From positions 62,001 to 126,000 of the forward strand of contig NZ_PREZ01000004.1 in the NCBI RefSeq assembly GCF_002926065.1: a stretch of 64,000 bases of DNA, given 5' to 3'. Below, one piece after another: positions 32,951 through 41,219 of this stretch (positions are counted from its first letter, which is position 1; the number at the start of each line of letters is the position of its first letter). Below the pieces are notes generated by a model. That model ran no database searches and was not told where the DNA came from. It saw only the letters and a list, made by a program, of their open reading frames with translations. Made by a program: the position numbers and the translations under genes. This stretch comes from Jeotgalibacillus proteolyticus. Lineage in GTDB: Bacteria > Bacillota > Bacilli > Bacillales > Jeotgalibacillaceae.

Positions 32951-33118
32951 TTATTTTGATAATGCGGTTATTGCCAGTAGATTCCGCAGCTCGTAGTAGT
33001 CCATGTCCTGGACCCTTTTGCCCTGCTTATTCTCCGTGACTCCTGCAGCGAGTAAGTCCTGTCTGAATGAACTGGCCATAAATTCATTTGAACGAGTAAC
33101 TGCTTGTCTTAGTAACAT
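32951..33118 (-). CDS. 55-residue phage protein
   Basis: A short gene with a strong GGGGGG ribosome site. The product starts MLLRQAVTRSNEF and contains a possible SAP/HeH-like end (DYYELRNLLAITALSK). It fills the gap between two annotated genes and has regular codon use. Role unknown. Confidence 0.58.
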   Translation of the reverse strand: MLLRQAVTRSNEFMASSFRQDLLAAGVTENKQGKRVQDMDYYELRNLLAITALSK

Positions 33119-33130
33119 TTGAATCCCCCC

Positions 33131-33373
33131 TTAACTAACTTGTTTTTTCTTACATGCATCCAGCTGCTTATGAAATTCATCCATCCCTAAATCTGCATAA
33201 TTGATTCCTAAACGCTTGCAAGCCTGATCAATTCTTTTGCGGCGAAGCTTTTTCTTAATGGCAGCTTCCTTCAGGTTGCGCTCCTGGCACTTTAAATTTG
33301 AACAAGGGATGATTTCAGCACCGAAACCATGATCCTTGTATGTAGCTCCTTCTCCGTTGCAAATCTCACACAT
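33131..33373 (-). CDS. small zinc-finger protein next to helicase loader
   Basis: 80 residues. CEICNGEG at the start and CSNLKC near residue 25 suggest a zinc site; the rest is basic and helical. It follows the DnaC-like gene by two bases and may assist replication. No family name known. Confidence 0.62.
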   Translation of the reverse strand: MCEICNGEGATYKDHGFGAEIIPCSNLKCQERNLKEAAIKKKLRRKRIDQACKRLGINYADLGMDEFHKQLDACKKKQVS

Positions 33374-33375
33374 AA

Positions 33376-34323
33376 TTAATCCTCCAGACGGTGGTTAAGC
33401 TCTTTACGATCTCCTTGGATCAGGACGGTAAAGTCTTTACACATTTGATAAATTCGAGTACCCAGCGCTTCATCTACATCTGCCAATTCATCAACCGTTA
33501 ATTCAGATGAAACAAGGATCGGTTTGTGATTTAAATACCGATAGTTCAGAACAGCGTACATTTGCTCTATCTGCCATTCTGTGGCTCTTGGGACCTTAAT
33601 CCTTACACCATTTACAACCTTGCTAACTGGCTTGAACAGATCATCAATGAAGAGCACTTCCACTTCTTTCATTCGCTTGAGCTTTTTTTCTATCGCTGTG
33701 AAGTCGTCCTTTAGATCGTTGAACCCTTCAACATATGGAAAGTAGAGCACCGGAAGCTTTTTCTTTTGCATGAGATTGTTAGAAACGGCCATAAGCAAGT
33801 GAGTCTTTCCGGATCCCGGCTGCCCCAGGAGAGCAATGCTGTTTTGTCTGTTGCCCCTAATATGATCAAACTCGGTGTAATACTCATGAGCAGCTTCTTT
33901 TGCTTCATGAATGATTGGGTTTTTACCCTCCGTCCGGAAATTCCCGAAGCCAAGCTTCTTAAATTCTTCCGTAATTTCACTAGCTTTTAAGATTCGTTCT
34001 AAGCGACTGTTTTCTATGCATGTGCAACGTTTTGAATAGGTTGTTCTCCACTCCCACGCTTTATCAGGGCTGCACACGTCACCGGCTAAAAAGTCCTCTT
34101 CCAGAACCATTTCTTTTGGTACTTCAATGAAGCTGCCATTCTGTGCTTTACGCTCTTCCCATTCCGTATCTTTATGAACTCGGTAGATTACAACAGCCTT
34201 GTCCCGGCAAATGCTGCATTTAACTTTGTTTTCTTCGTAACCTTCCGACCTTACCGCCTGTGATCGAGTCTTGCTGCGGAGCTCCGTTAGCACTTCCTGC
34301 ATGGTTTTTGCCACTTCTTCCAC
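33376..34323 (-). CDS. DnaC/DnaI-like helicase loader ATPase
   Basis: 315 residues. AAA+ motifs: GQPGSGKTHLL (Walker A, near 167) and VLFIDDLFK (Walker B, near 225), with an N-terminal zinc-type cluster (CSIC...C.C). It loads the host replicative helicase at the phage origin. It starts about 100 bases inside the DnaD-like gene; GTG 34323 or a GTG/ATG slightly downstream are possible starts. The pair DnaD-like plus DnaC-like is the usual initiator set in Bacillus prophages. Confidence 0.87.
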   Translation of the reverse strand: MEEVAKTMQEVLTELRSKTRSQAVRSEGYEENKVKCSICRDKAVVIYRVHKDTEWEERKAQNGSFIEVPKEMVLEEDFLAGDVCSPDKAWEWRTTYSKRCTCIENSRLERILKASEITEEFKKLGFGNFRTEGKNPIIHEAKEAAHEYYTEFDHIRGNRQNSIALLGQPGSGKTHLLMAVSNNLMQKKKLPVLYFPYVEGFNDLKDDFTAIEKKLKRMKEVEVLFIDDLFKPVSKVVNGVRIKVPRATEWQIEQMYAVLNYRYLNHKPILVSSELTVDELADVDEALGTRIYQMCKDFTVLIQGDRKELNHRLED

Positions 34324-35011
34324 CTCCTGCTTGAATGGATCTTATTTTCTGTTCATTTTGATAAGATTCAACGATGTAACCAGCGCAATATTCTAAATTA
34401 CTTATTACATCCCAGTTGTGTTTTGGCTTGTATGCCTTGAATTTTTCTTCAAGGTAATGAATCGCCTTATCAATCGGCACATACTGGAGAATGCCCTGGG
34501 CGGCATCTACGTCTTTTGCGGAATAGTTGAGCCCTTTACCCCTCAATTCAAGAAAACGATTAAGCAGTGCCTGCAGGTTCTTCTCTGCATCCTCATTTTG
34601 AGCCGATGGTTGTTGTTCTTCCGGCTGCTGCACCGGTGCAGCTTCTTTTGGTTTTTTATAGTGATCAAAGTTTTGATAGGTTGAGTAGTTCACAACTGTG
34701 AAAATCGTTCCAAGCGGTGTTTCTTCAACCTTCAGCCTGTCTTCCTTAACCAGGGCATCCAGTTTTCTATGAAGAGTCGATAATGAAATCTTTTTAACGC
34801 TTCTGTTTTCTTTATAAGATAAGTCTTCAATTAAATTTCGATAGGATCGAAGGTACTGGCCCCTTTTCAGATCAACGCCAGCCACCCTCTTTCCTTCTTC
34901 TGCAAAAACTGCTTTACCAACAAGGAAGAGGAAAATCCGTAACTTGATCGGGTCTTCCCATATATCGTTGTCAAAAATCTCCCTGCTGATCATAAAAGCC
35001 CCGCCAGTCAC
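34220..35011 (-). CDS. phage replication initiator, DnaD-like
   Basis: 263 residues. The N-terminal ~110 residues form a winged helix of the replisome-organiser type (ISREIFDNDIWEDPIKLRIFLFLVGKA). A Pro/Gln linker (about 120-140) leads to a DnaD/DnaB_2-like helical domain and a basic Gly/Ser tail. It should bind the origin, often located inside its own gene; a 16-bp perfect palindrome lies in the linker (34627-34642). Confidence 0.8.
   Translation of the reverse strand: MTGGAFMISREIFDNDIWEDPIKLRIFLFLVGKAVFAEEGKRVAGVDLKRGQYLRSYRNLIEDLSYKENRSVKKISLSTLHRKLDALVKEDRLKVEETPLGTIFTVVNYSTYQNFDHYKKPKEAAPVQQPEEQQPSAQNEDAEKNLQALLNRFLELRGKGLNYSAKDVDAAQGILQYVPIDKAIHYLEEKFKAYKPKHNWDVISNLEYCAGYIVESYQNEQKIRSIQAGGGRSGKNHAGSANGAPQQDSITGGKVGRLRRKQS
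34627..34642. repeat. 16-bp perfect palindrome inside the DnaD-like gene
   Basis: GCTGCACCGGTGCAGC is fully self-complementary. It lies in the low-complexity linker of the initiator gene, where phage origins are often found. No further iterons were noticed, so origin function is only a possibility. Confidence 0.4.
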
Positions 35012-35050
35012 TGGATCGCCTCCTGTTAGTTAGTTGGTCTTATGTTCGAA

Positions 35051-35356
35051 CTATTCAACAACCTCTAGCCACTTTGCCCAATAATCCCAATCAAAGCCCT
35101 CTTCTTTTGGTGTGCCTAATTCGTGTCTATCATGGTCAATTACAGCTACAACCTTTTTGATTACTTTGTAATCCTCAAAATCATCTTCACTTTCTGCAAT
35201 TTCCACATATGATTCGCTTTCTCTTACTCCTTCACACATATAGTCATCTTTCCAATTTTCATAAATTCTTTCAGCTTCTTCTAGTGAGTCAAGTTTAAAA
35301 GAGCAATCATTTTCGCTATGCACTCTGTATTTTTTCAATTTCTTCAACCCTTCCAT
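35051..35356 (-). CDS. hypothetical phage protein
   Basis: 101 residues, acidic, starting MEGLKKLKKYRVHSEND. It has alternating helical and beta parts and ends FDWDYWAKWLEVVE. The ATG at 35356 is chosen because the preceding gene stops at 35364. No family recognised. Confidence 0.58.
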   Translation of the reverse strand: MEGLKKLKKYRVHSENDCSFKLDSLEEAERIYENWKDDYMCEGVRESESYVEIAESEDDFEDYKVIKKVVAVIDHDRHELGTPKEEGFDWDYWAKWLEVVE

Positions 35357-35363
35357 ATGGTTC

Positions 35364-35708
35364 TTAACCGTGGTAATGATCCAAAGCGATTTCTTTGAGC
35401 TGATCGACATTAAACTCATGCTCATTCACATCAAGATCATCGTTATAGACTTCGTTTATTACTGTAGATTGAAGTTTTGAATGTAGATCAAGAAACATTT
35501 GTTTATAGGTCTCGGTCTCATTGGTATCAACTTTTTGTAAATACTGAGCTGAGAATGCTCCGGAAAAGCCTTCTAACCAGACCACGTTTGACCCCGTCCA
35601 AGTGACTTCCTGTTCATCTGTTCTGCAAGTCCAGATCTTACCTAAATTATTCGGATCTTTAGCTTCAATACAAGTGTGCATTACAACCTTGTCGCCTTTT
35701 TTCAGCAT
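35364..35708 (-). CDS. hypothetical phage protein
   Basis: 114 residues: an N-terminal SH3-like beta part (MLKKGDKVVMHTCIEAKD...IWTCRTDEQEV...VVWLEGFSGAFSAQYLQKV) and an acidic helical second half. It belongs to the recombination/replication operon. Function unknown. Confidence 0.62.
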   Translation of the reverse strand: MLKKGDKVVMHTCIEAKDPNNLGKIWTCRTDEQEVTWTGSNVVWLEGFSGAFSAQYLQKVDTNETETYKQMFLDLHSKLQSTVINEVYNDDLDVNEHEFNVDQLKEIALDHYHG

Positions 35709-35720
35709 GTTATTTCTCCT

Positions 35721-36425
35721 CTACTTCGCTATTTTGACAATCTTGCCAGTGACCTTCTGAACCTCTCTTTTAAAGAACTCTTCGTCCGAATTGTTATCAC
35801 TTAAATGAAGTAGCCATATCTCCTGGACCTTGCTAAGATCGTTAGCCTTAAAGAAGTCCAATGCGTGCTCCAAACTAAAATGCGATTGCATTAGGCGCTT
35901 TCTCATGATGCTAGGCACCCGGCCGGCTGCTATATTTTCTTTCAGGATGTTCATGCTGTAATTCGTTTCGATCATGATGTGAGTTAGGTTCTGGAACTTG
36001 TACCTGATGTAATAGGTATCAGTCGCAAACAGTAGCTTTTCCCCTGCTTGATTCTGCAGCAGGAATCCGAATGGCTCTGATACATCGTGCTGCACATCAA
36101 AAGGCATTACTGTCCATGTACCAATCTTGAAAGGCTTTTTGTTCTCAACCTTGTTGACCCGGTGATGATCAATGCCGATTGCTTCTGCAGTGCCAGGAGA
36201 CATATATACATCAATCCCTGCTCTCAGCACATCTTTCAGTCCTGACCGATGATCTCCATGCTCATGGCTTATAAGGCAGCCTGCTAAGTCAGAAGTCTTG
36301 AAATCTAGTTTTCTTTGGATATCGCGGAACTTTATGCCAGCTTCCAAGAGTAAAGAAGTACGCCCATCTGAAATGCGATAGGCGTTACCTTTACTGCTCG
36401 AGCCTAATACCTTTATATCGATCAC
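35721..36425 (-). CDS. MBL-fold metallohydrolase (WalJ/YycJ-like)
   Basis: 234 residues with the metal-binding SHEHGDH motif (near 53), a conserved DVQHDVSEP, FATDTYY and a final LHLSDNNSDE. Family members include DNA/RNA nucleases. It directly follows recT (four-base overlap) in the place where other phages encode the RecT-partner exonuclease, so a nuclease role in recombination is possible but unproved. Confidence 0.8.
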   Translation of the reverse strand: MIDIKVLGSSSKGNAYRISDGRTSLLLEAGIKFRDIQRKLDFKTSDLAGCLISHEHGDHRSGLKDVLRAGIDVYMSPGTAEAIGIDHHRVNKVENKKPFKIGTWTVMPFDVQHDVSEPFGFLLQNQAGEKLLFATDTYYIRYKFQNLTHIMIETNYSMNILKENIAAGRVPSIMRKRLMQSHFSLEHALDFFKANDLSKVQEIWLLHLSDNNSDEEFFKREVQKVTGKIVKIAK

Positions 36426-37300
36426 CAGCCCGGGCCACCTGATGAAACAGGCTCTCTTTCCGGTTCTTTTTGCGGTTCCGGTGCTTGTTCTTCATCAGGG
36501 ATCTCTTCATACTCAAGATCCAGCATTTCTTTGTTCGCATTATCTGAAAGCTCTTCCTCAAGCTGGGCTTCTTCCAGGCGTTCATCAGTTCCTTTAAAAT
36601 GTTCCATCAGAAGGCTGCTATCGTCACTAGAGTTTAAAAACTTCTTGCAAGCTCGATTGATTACCGTCCGTTTAGCCATTTCCTGAGGAAATTTATTGTG
36701 AGTCGACTTCTCGCCTTGAGGGTTCATTTTCGATTGACCCCATGATTTCTCAATTTCTTCTTTGGTCATAACCTCGATGTAAGTTGACCCATCCTCCTGG
36801 ACGATCGTGCAATAAGCTCCTAAAATTTCTTTATTTTGATTCCCAAATTTCTGTTTGTGAGTTAAATCAGTTACGCGGCTATTGTGAATCTCGTATTCCA
36901 CATCATCGCCCTCATAAATTACAGCTGCATCAATTGATCTTGCGCCCGTAACTCGTTTTGTTACCGCCATAGTGCCGAAATAAGAACGCTGGAAAGAGAG
37001 TGACTTCCCATAAACAATGAAGTATCCTTGCTTTTTTGCTGGATTCAAACCTTGAACCACCATATCCAGTAGACTGTTTGCAATGCTGTCTTTCGTGCAA
37101 TATTCCAAAGCCGGTTTATAACCACTTTCTTTACTCGTTTTGATCTCCTGCAGCATTAACCAGGCTGATTTCATTGCGTTCTCCGGGGAATAACCGGCCG
37201 GGAAGTGGAGCTCCCCTTTTTCTTGAAACTCCTTTACTTTGTTTGCTACTACATCCACTGTGTCTTTCTTCACCATTGCTAATTGATTTTGGTTTGACAT
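36422..37300 (-). CDS. recT: RecT-family single-strand annealing protein
   Basis: 292 residues. The RecT core is clear: NSLLDMVVQGLNPAKKQGYFIVYG, SLSFQRSYFGTMAVTKR and FPQEMAKRTVINRACKKF. The C-terminus is acidic and ends in SSGGPGW, a tail that in such proteins contacts the host SSB or similar. It anneals complementary single strands in phage recombination. ATG behind GAGG. No RecE/YqaJ exonuclease gene is adjacent. Confidence 0.92.
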   Translation of the reverse strand: MSNQNQLAMVKKDTVDVVANKVKEFQEKGELHFPAGYSPENAMKSAWLMLQEIKTSKESGYKPALEYCTKDSIANSLLDMVVQGLNPAKKQGYFIVYGKSLSFQRSYFGTMAVTKRVTGARSIDAAVIYEGDDVEYEIHNSRVTDLTHKQKFGNQNKEILGAYCTIVQEDGSTYIEVMTKEEIEKSWGQSKMNPQGEKSTHNKFPQEMAKRTVINRACKKFLNSSDDSSLLMEHFKGTDERLEEAQLEEELSDNANKEMLDLEYEEIPDEEQAPEPQKEPEREPVSSGGPGW

Positions 37301-37301
37301 A

Positions 37302-37958
37302 TTAAATTACCTCATTCCTATTATTTTTTATTGGTGTTGTTAATGCTTTTTCTATAGACCAGCCATCATGCAGTCTTGTTCTTAGTGCCGAATAGCTGAT
37401 ATTCATTTCTTCTGCCCAATCAGGTATTGTTTTTGTTTTTCCGTTAAATGTGAATTGTGGGTTACTGCGTCTATTTCTCGCTTGCTCCTTACGAGTAGCC
37501 CATCGGCAGTTTGTAGGTTCGTAGTTTCCGTCATTATCAATTCGCTCGATTGTCAGTTCTTGGTTATATCCCTTCTCTTTAGCCCATTTATAAAACACTG
37601 CATAATCTGACCATTCTTCACAAATTTTTATTCCACGACCTCCATAATGTGCGTAATCTATATCAGATTCATTTAAACACCGACTTCTCATATGGATCCA
37701 AATAACATAGATTCTTCTGTCCTTGTCGTATCTACCTGATAGACCATGTTTAGTGTTTCGTTTTATATTCAATTCGCTTTTCAGGCACCCGCAACTTTTA
37801 GAAGTGCCTGTATGCAGATTTGAGTAATGAACTATAGTGACATTCCCACAATCACAAATACATTCCCATTTAGCTTGATGATACTTATTGACCTCAACCA
37901 AACGCCTTACAATCAATCTACCGAATCTCATTCCAGTTCTATCGATGCGTTGTGGCAT
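37302..37958 (-). CDS. HNH/AP2-type free-standing homing endonuclease-like protein
   Basis: 218 residues from the ATG behind GGGGG. Two cysteine pairs (CICDCGN, SCGC) lead to an HNH-like core: YVIWIHMRSRCLN...YGGRGIKICEEW...LTIERIDNDGNYEPTNCRWAT, followed by a DNA-binding tail (FNGKTKTIPDWAEEMNISYSALRTRLHDGWSIEKAL). Such genes are mobile and cut intron- or phage-free alleles. It sits between the SbcC-like gene and recT, and carries the recT ribosome site in its last codons, so insertion was neat. Confidence 0.83.
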   Translation of the reverse strand: MPQRIDRTGMRFGRLIVRRLVEVNKYHQAKWECICDCGNVTIVHYSNLHTGTSKSCGCLKSELNIKRNTKHGLSGRYDKDRRIYVIWIHMRSRCLNESDIDYAHYGGRGIKICEEWSDYAVFYKWAKEKGYNQELTIERIDNDGNYEPTNCRWATRKEQARNRRSNPQFTFNGKTKTIPDWAEEMNISYSALRTRLHDGWSIEKALTTPIKNNRNEVI

Positions 37959-37977
37959 TTTAGGACCCCCTTTACTT

Positions 37978-39960
37978 TTATCCGATAAATTCAACCTCTT
38001 TTTCTCTAACAATTCTTAATTCTTTATCAACGCTGCTAACTATTAGAGAGATAAGTTGAGATTTTGACTCTGCTAACTTCACTACCGACTCACGGTTGTC
38101 GACAAATATCGGAGCTGAGAAACCATAGTGTTTCGAAAGGGTATTAATTATATCGATTCCGACATTGATCTTAGCTGCGTTATTCAACCCCGATCCATAT
38201 GGCACGCCATTAAGTGTAGTAAGGCAAGTCTCTCTCAGCCCTCCGTTAATCTGCTCCTCGAACAGTTTGAACCTCGCAAATTCGAAGCAGCTGTTAATAT
38301 TGCTTTCAAGCAAATTAACTTTCGTGCGGATAAATTCTTCTGTAAGGAATAGTTCTTCCTCAAGCTCCTCGTATTTCTTAGAAAGCTCTCGTTCTTCGGC
38401 TTTCAGTTCTTCAACTCGATTATTATCTTGCTGAGATCGCTTCAATTCAGCCATGGAACTTGAAACATCAGCAGATTGTTTTCTAAGCTTTGAAATCTCC
38501 TCACGGACAGCTGATGCCTGCTCAATGGCTTTTGATTTTGATTCCTGAATAGCAGCTTTAATCGATTCAATTTCTTTCTGCTTGTCCTGATAAGCCGGTA
38601 CGTCCTCAACTTTGATCAATCCTGCTTTAATATCATTCAGTTCTTTTCCATACTTCTCAACGTGAGATAATTCAATGTCCAAGTCACGCTCAAGCTGCTC
38701 TTTTGATTGCTTGATCTGCTCAATTTCAGAAACTAAGATCTCCATTTCCTTCTTCATTTCTTTTCCTTGAGCAGTTATATCTTCAAGTTTGGTTGCTTTT
38801 TCAAGATTGAAGTTTTCTTTTGCCTTATCCCGTGCAGCTTGCACCTCTTCTTCTGGCAGTGCCTGGCCGCATGTAGGGCATTGGCATTGTTCTTTATGTT
38901 CAAAGGTTAAAGCTTCAACTTCGTGCCATCTGCCCCTTAGATCAGTTAACTCCTTATCCATTCGCTCTACTTGGTTTTGTTTCTGAGTAATATCCCGTTC
39001 CTTAGATTGAATGCTGTACTGGATGGAATCTCTTGAACGCTGAGCTTCGAAATATACTTTTTGTACTTGGACCGTTTGATCACTCGTATATTTGTCATGC
39101 TGATTACGTATCTTCTGTAGCTCGCCTTCTGCTACCATCAAATCTTTTTCTTTGGAAGCAGCATCCGATCCACTCATAATGCTGTTGATCTTCTCCTGCT
39201 TTAGATCAATTTCATGTGTAATAAAATTCAGTTCATCGATCAGATCAGCTTCGTTGTCTTCCTGATTGTCGTTCATACCCCTATTCAGCTCATCGATCCT
39301 AACCGGGATCTTCTCAAGGTCTTCATTGATCTTCTTTTTGGAAGAAGCAATTACTTTTCTGTGATCCTCGATAGAACGCGTATCTAATATTCTTGATAGC
39401 TTCTGCAGTGCTTGATTGCTATTGATAACCTCTGCATCCGTAATGTCACCGGCAATGTCCAGGAGCGTCTGTCTACGCTTCTCCCAGTGCAGCTGCTCAT
39501 TGAAGTAAGATGGATTAGTTAGAAGCTTGAACGCTTCTTCATTAGCGATTGTTTCAATAAATTTGTTGTACTCGCCTTTCTTAACTGGCACCCCATCAAT
39601 TCCGTATTCCGTTTGATGGCCGGAAAATTCTTTAGCAGCTTTACCTCTCGTTTTGACCCATTTCTCAGAATAGGTTTTCTTCAGAGTGGTAACTTTCCCA
39701 TCGATTTCAAGAACTGCTTCCACTTCGTGATCCAGACCTGATAAATGCTTTCCTTCACCGGTTAAGGTTTTTATTTCAAAATCCTTTTTGTTATTGCTAT
39801 CCTTGTCAAACAGCAGCCAGAGAACTGAATCGAACAAGGTTGTCTTTCCAGTGGCATTATCACCAAAGATTTTTACGTCACCACCATTAAAATCAACTGA
39901 GAAGTTCTTGATCCCTTTGAAATTAAGCAGATTAAGTTTAAGAATTTTCATTTTTTTCAT
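37978..39960 (-). CDS. SbcC/Rad50-like recombination ATPase
   Basis: 660 residues. N-terminal Walker A GDNATGKTT (near 33), long coiled coils on both sides of a zinc hook CPTC (near 364), and a C-terminal ATPase half ending with APIFVDNRESV, where Asn replaces the usual Glu of Walker B. Phage Rad50-like proteins support recombination or recombination-dependent replication. No SbcD/Mre11 gene is nearby; the MBL-fold protein may or may not be a partner. It starts as TAATG after the previous gene. Confidence 0.87.
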   Translation of the reverse strand: MKKMKILKLNLLNFKGIKNFSVDFNGGDVKIFGDNATGKTTLFDSVLWLLFDKDSNNKKDFEIKTLTGEGKHLSGLDHEVEAVLEIDGKVTTLKKTYSEKWVKTRGKAAKEFSGHQTEYGIDGVPVKKGEYNKFIETIANEEAFKLLTNPSYFNEQLHWEKRRQTLLDIAGDITDAEVINSNQALQKLSRILDTRSIEDHRKVIASSKKKINEDLEKIPVRIDELNRGMNDNQEDNEADLIDELNFITHEIDLKQEKINSIMSGSDAASKEKDLMVAEGELQKIRNQHDKYTSDQTVQVQKVYFEAQRSRDSIQYSIQSKERDITQKQNQVERMDKELTDLRGRWHEVEALTFEHKEQCQCPTCGQALPEEEVQAARDKAKENFNLEKATKLEDITAQGKEMKKEMEILVSEIEQIKQSKEQLERDLDIELSHVEKYGKELNDIKAGLIKVEDVPAYQDKQKEIESIKAAIQESKSKAIEQASAVREEISKLRKQSADVSSSMAELKRSQQDNNRVEELKAEERELSKKYEELEEELFLTEEFIRTKVNLLESNINSCFEFARFKLFEEQINGGLRETCLTTLNGVPYGSGLNNAAKINVGIDIINTLSKHYGFSAPIFVDNRESVVKLAESKSQLISLIVSSVDKELRIVREKEVEFIG

Positions 39961-40148
39961 TACGCGCGTCCCCCTTGATATACTTTCAATTCCTGCAGCG
40001 TGTTCATACGATTGATTTCATAAATTTCATGCAGTTGATCAAATGCTGGTGATCCTGCAAGTGTTGCTTTATGTTTTTCAAGCCATTGGTGCAATTCAAT
40101 AATTACCTCTGCATCCTGAGCCAGTGGTTCAGCGATATAAGTGTCCAT
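39960..40148 (-). CDS. small hypothetical phage protein
   Basis: 62 residues from ATG 40148 (AGGAGG upstream), helical, starting MDTYIAEPLAQDAEVIIELHQWLEKH. It is translationally coupled to the SbcC-like gene (TAATG), so it may act with it. No family recognised. Confidence 0.6.
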   Translation of the reverse strand: MDTYIAEPLAQDAEVIIELHQWLEKHKATLAGSPAFDQLHEIYEINRMNTLQELKVYQGGRA

Positions 40149-40287
40149 CTTGGTCCCTCCTCTTGATATTTTGAGGAAGATCACTTACAATTAAGTTATC
40201 GATTTTCATAAGCGAACAACCCCGACTCGTAGTTACAGCTACGGGTCTTTTATTTTGCTTTCCGATGGTTAGTTGCAAGATCATCAT
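40129..40287 (-). CDS. 52-residue hypothetical protein
   Basis: A short gene whose ATG overlaps the stop of the XRE-type gene (ATGA), with AGGAG nine bases upstream. The product contains KRPVAVTTSRGCSLMKIDNL. It overlaps the next gene by 20 bases. Both couplings suggest it is translated. Role unknown. Confidence 0.5.
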   Translation of the reverse strand: MMILQLTIGKQNKRPVAVTTSRGCSLMKIDNLIVSDLPQNIKRRDQDGHLYR

Positions 40288-40856
40288 GAGTGCATCTCCT
40301 CTGCACCGAACTTTTCAAACTGCCCTTTGGAGATGTAGCCATGAGAGTATAAGTACCTGTAATGAGCCTTCCACATTTCCACGTAATCAGCCGACTCGGA
40401 CTCTTTACACATAACAGCTACCATGTGGTTCAAAGCTGTAATTGCTTCGATCATTTCCTTGATCGTGTCCTTGAATGAACCTACTTCGTAATGACTGATG
40501 TAATTAAAAGGTTTAGAGAAACAAAAGCTTTTCAGCTTATCTAAAGCCTCTTCCATTTCCTCAATCGTCTTCTCTTTTACACTGGATCGGTGTAGATCCA
40601 CATGCGGCCCATCTAAAACGACCGGGCCCACTCCCGTAAACGCCTGGGACATTTCCATCACCATGAATGGATCTCGGATAACCGTTACCACTTTCTGCCC
40701 CACATCATTTGGCATCTTGACCGAACCTTGCTCATATTCAGCAAATCCAGTTCGTGACATGGGGATTTCCAAGCTCAAAGTTTGTTGAGTGTAATTAGGT
40801 TCTCTGTACTTTTTGACAACCTCCCCAACACGTTTATTACGTACGTCTTTGCCCAT
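40284..40856 (-). CDS. XRE-type helix-turn-helix early regulator
   Basis: 190 residues from ATG 40856 (AAAGGAG upstream). The N-terminal 60 residues form a Cro/CI-like helix-turn-helix (TQQTLSLEIPMSRTGFAEYEQGSVKMP), and the remainder is helical. It lies in the early operon after the antirepressor. Probably a transcription switch of the CII/P22 c2 kind; target unknown. Confidence 0.72.
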   Translation of the reverse strand: MGKDVRNKRVGEVVKKYREPNYTQQTLSLEIPMSRTGFAEYEQGSVKMPNDVGQKVVTVIRDPFMVMEMSQAFTGVGPVVLDGPHVDLHRSSVKEKTIEEMEEALDKLKSFCFSKPFNYISHYEVGSFKDTIKEMIEAITALNHMVAVMCKESESADYVEMWKAHYRYLYSHGYISKGQFEKFGAEEMHS

Positions 40857-40905
40857 TTCTTTCACTCCTTTTTCCGTCTTAGTTTTGTCTCAATATGGAG
40901 TAAAC

Positions 40906-41214
40906 TTAAATTACTCGATTGAGATAAGATGTATTTTTTTGCACCCAGTTGGTATTTTGATCAATCCATTCAAATAGCTGCTTGGTAGGCACTTTCGGAT
41001 GGCCGGCTTCACGGAAGACTGGAAAGTCCTTTCGGTTGAGAAGCTCAGAAGCTTTTGTATCTCCAATGTCCAGTAGCTGCATGAACTGCTTGCGAGTAAG
41101 CAGCGCTGGTAATGAATCCTTTAAAGCGTGGCGCTTAATGGCTTTATCCACAGCGTTGTTGATAACTTCCTGCAACTGATCAAGATCAATTTCAACTTTT
41201 AGCAATGGTTTCAC
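40906..41214 (-). CDS. excisionase/DUF771-like DNA-binding protein
   Basis: 102 residues. LPALLTRKQFMQLLDIGDTKASELLNRKDFPVFREAGHPKVPTKQLFEWIDQN is a winged helix of the MerR/excisionase kind found in DUF771 proteins. The start is GTG, or a TTG nine bases in with better spacing from AAGGGG. It could be the excisionase acting with the integrase, or an early regulator. Confidence 0.7.
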   Translation of the reverse strand: MKPLLKVEIDLDQLQEVINNAVDKAIKRHALKDSLPALLTRKQFMQLLDIGDTKASELLNRKDFPVFREAGHPKVPTKQLFEWIDQNTNWVQKNTSYLNRVI

Positions 41215-41219
41215 CCCCT

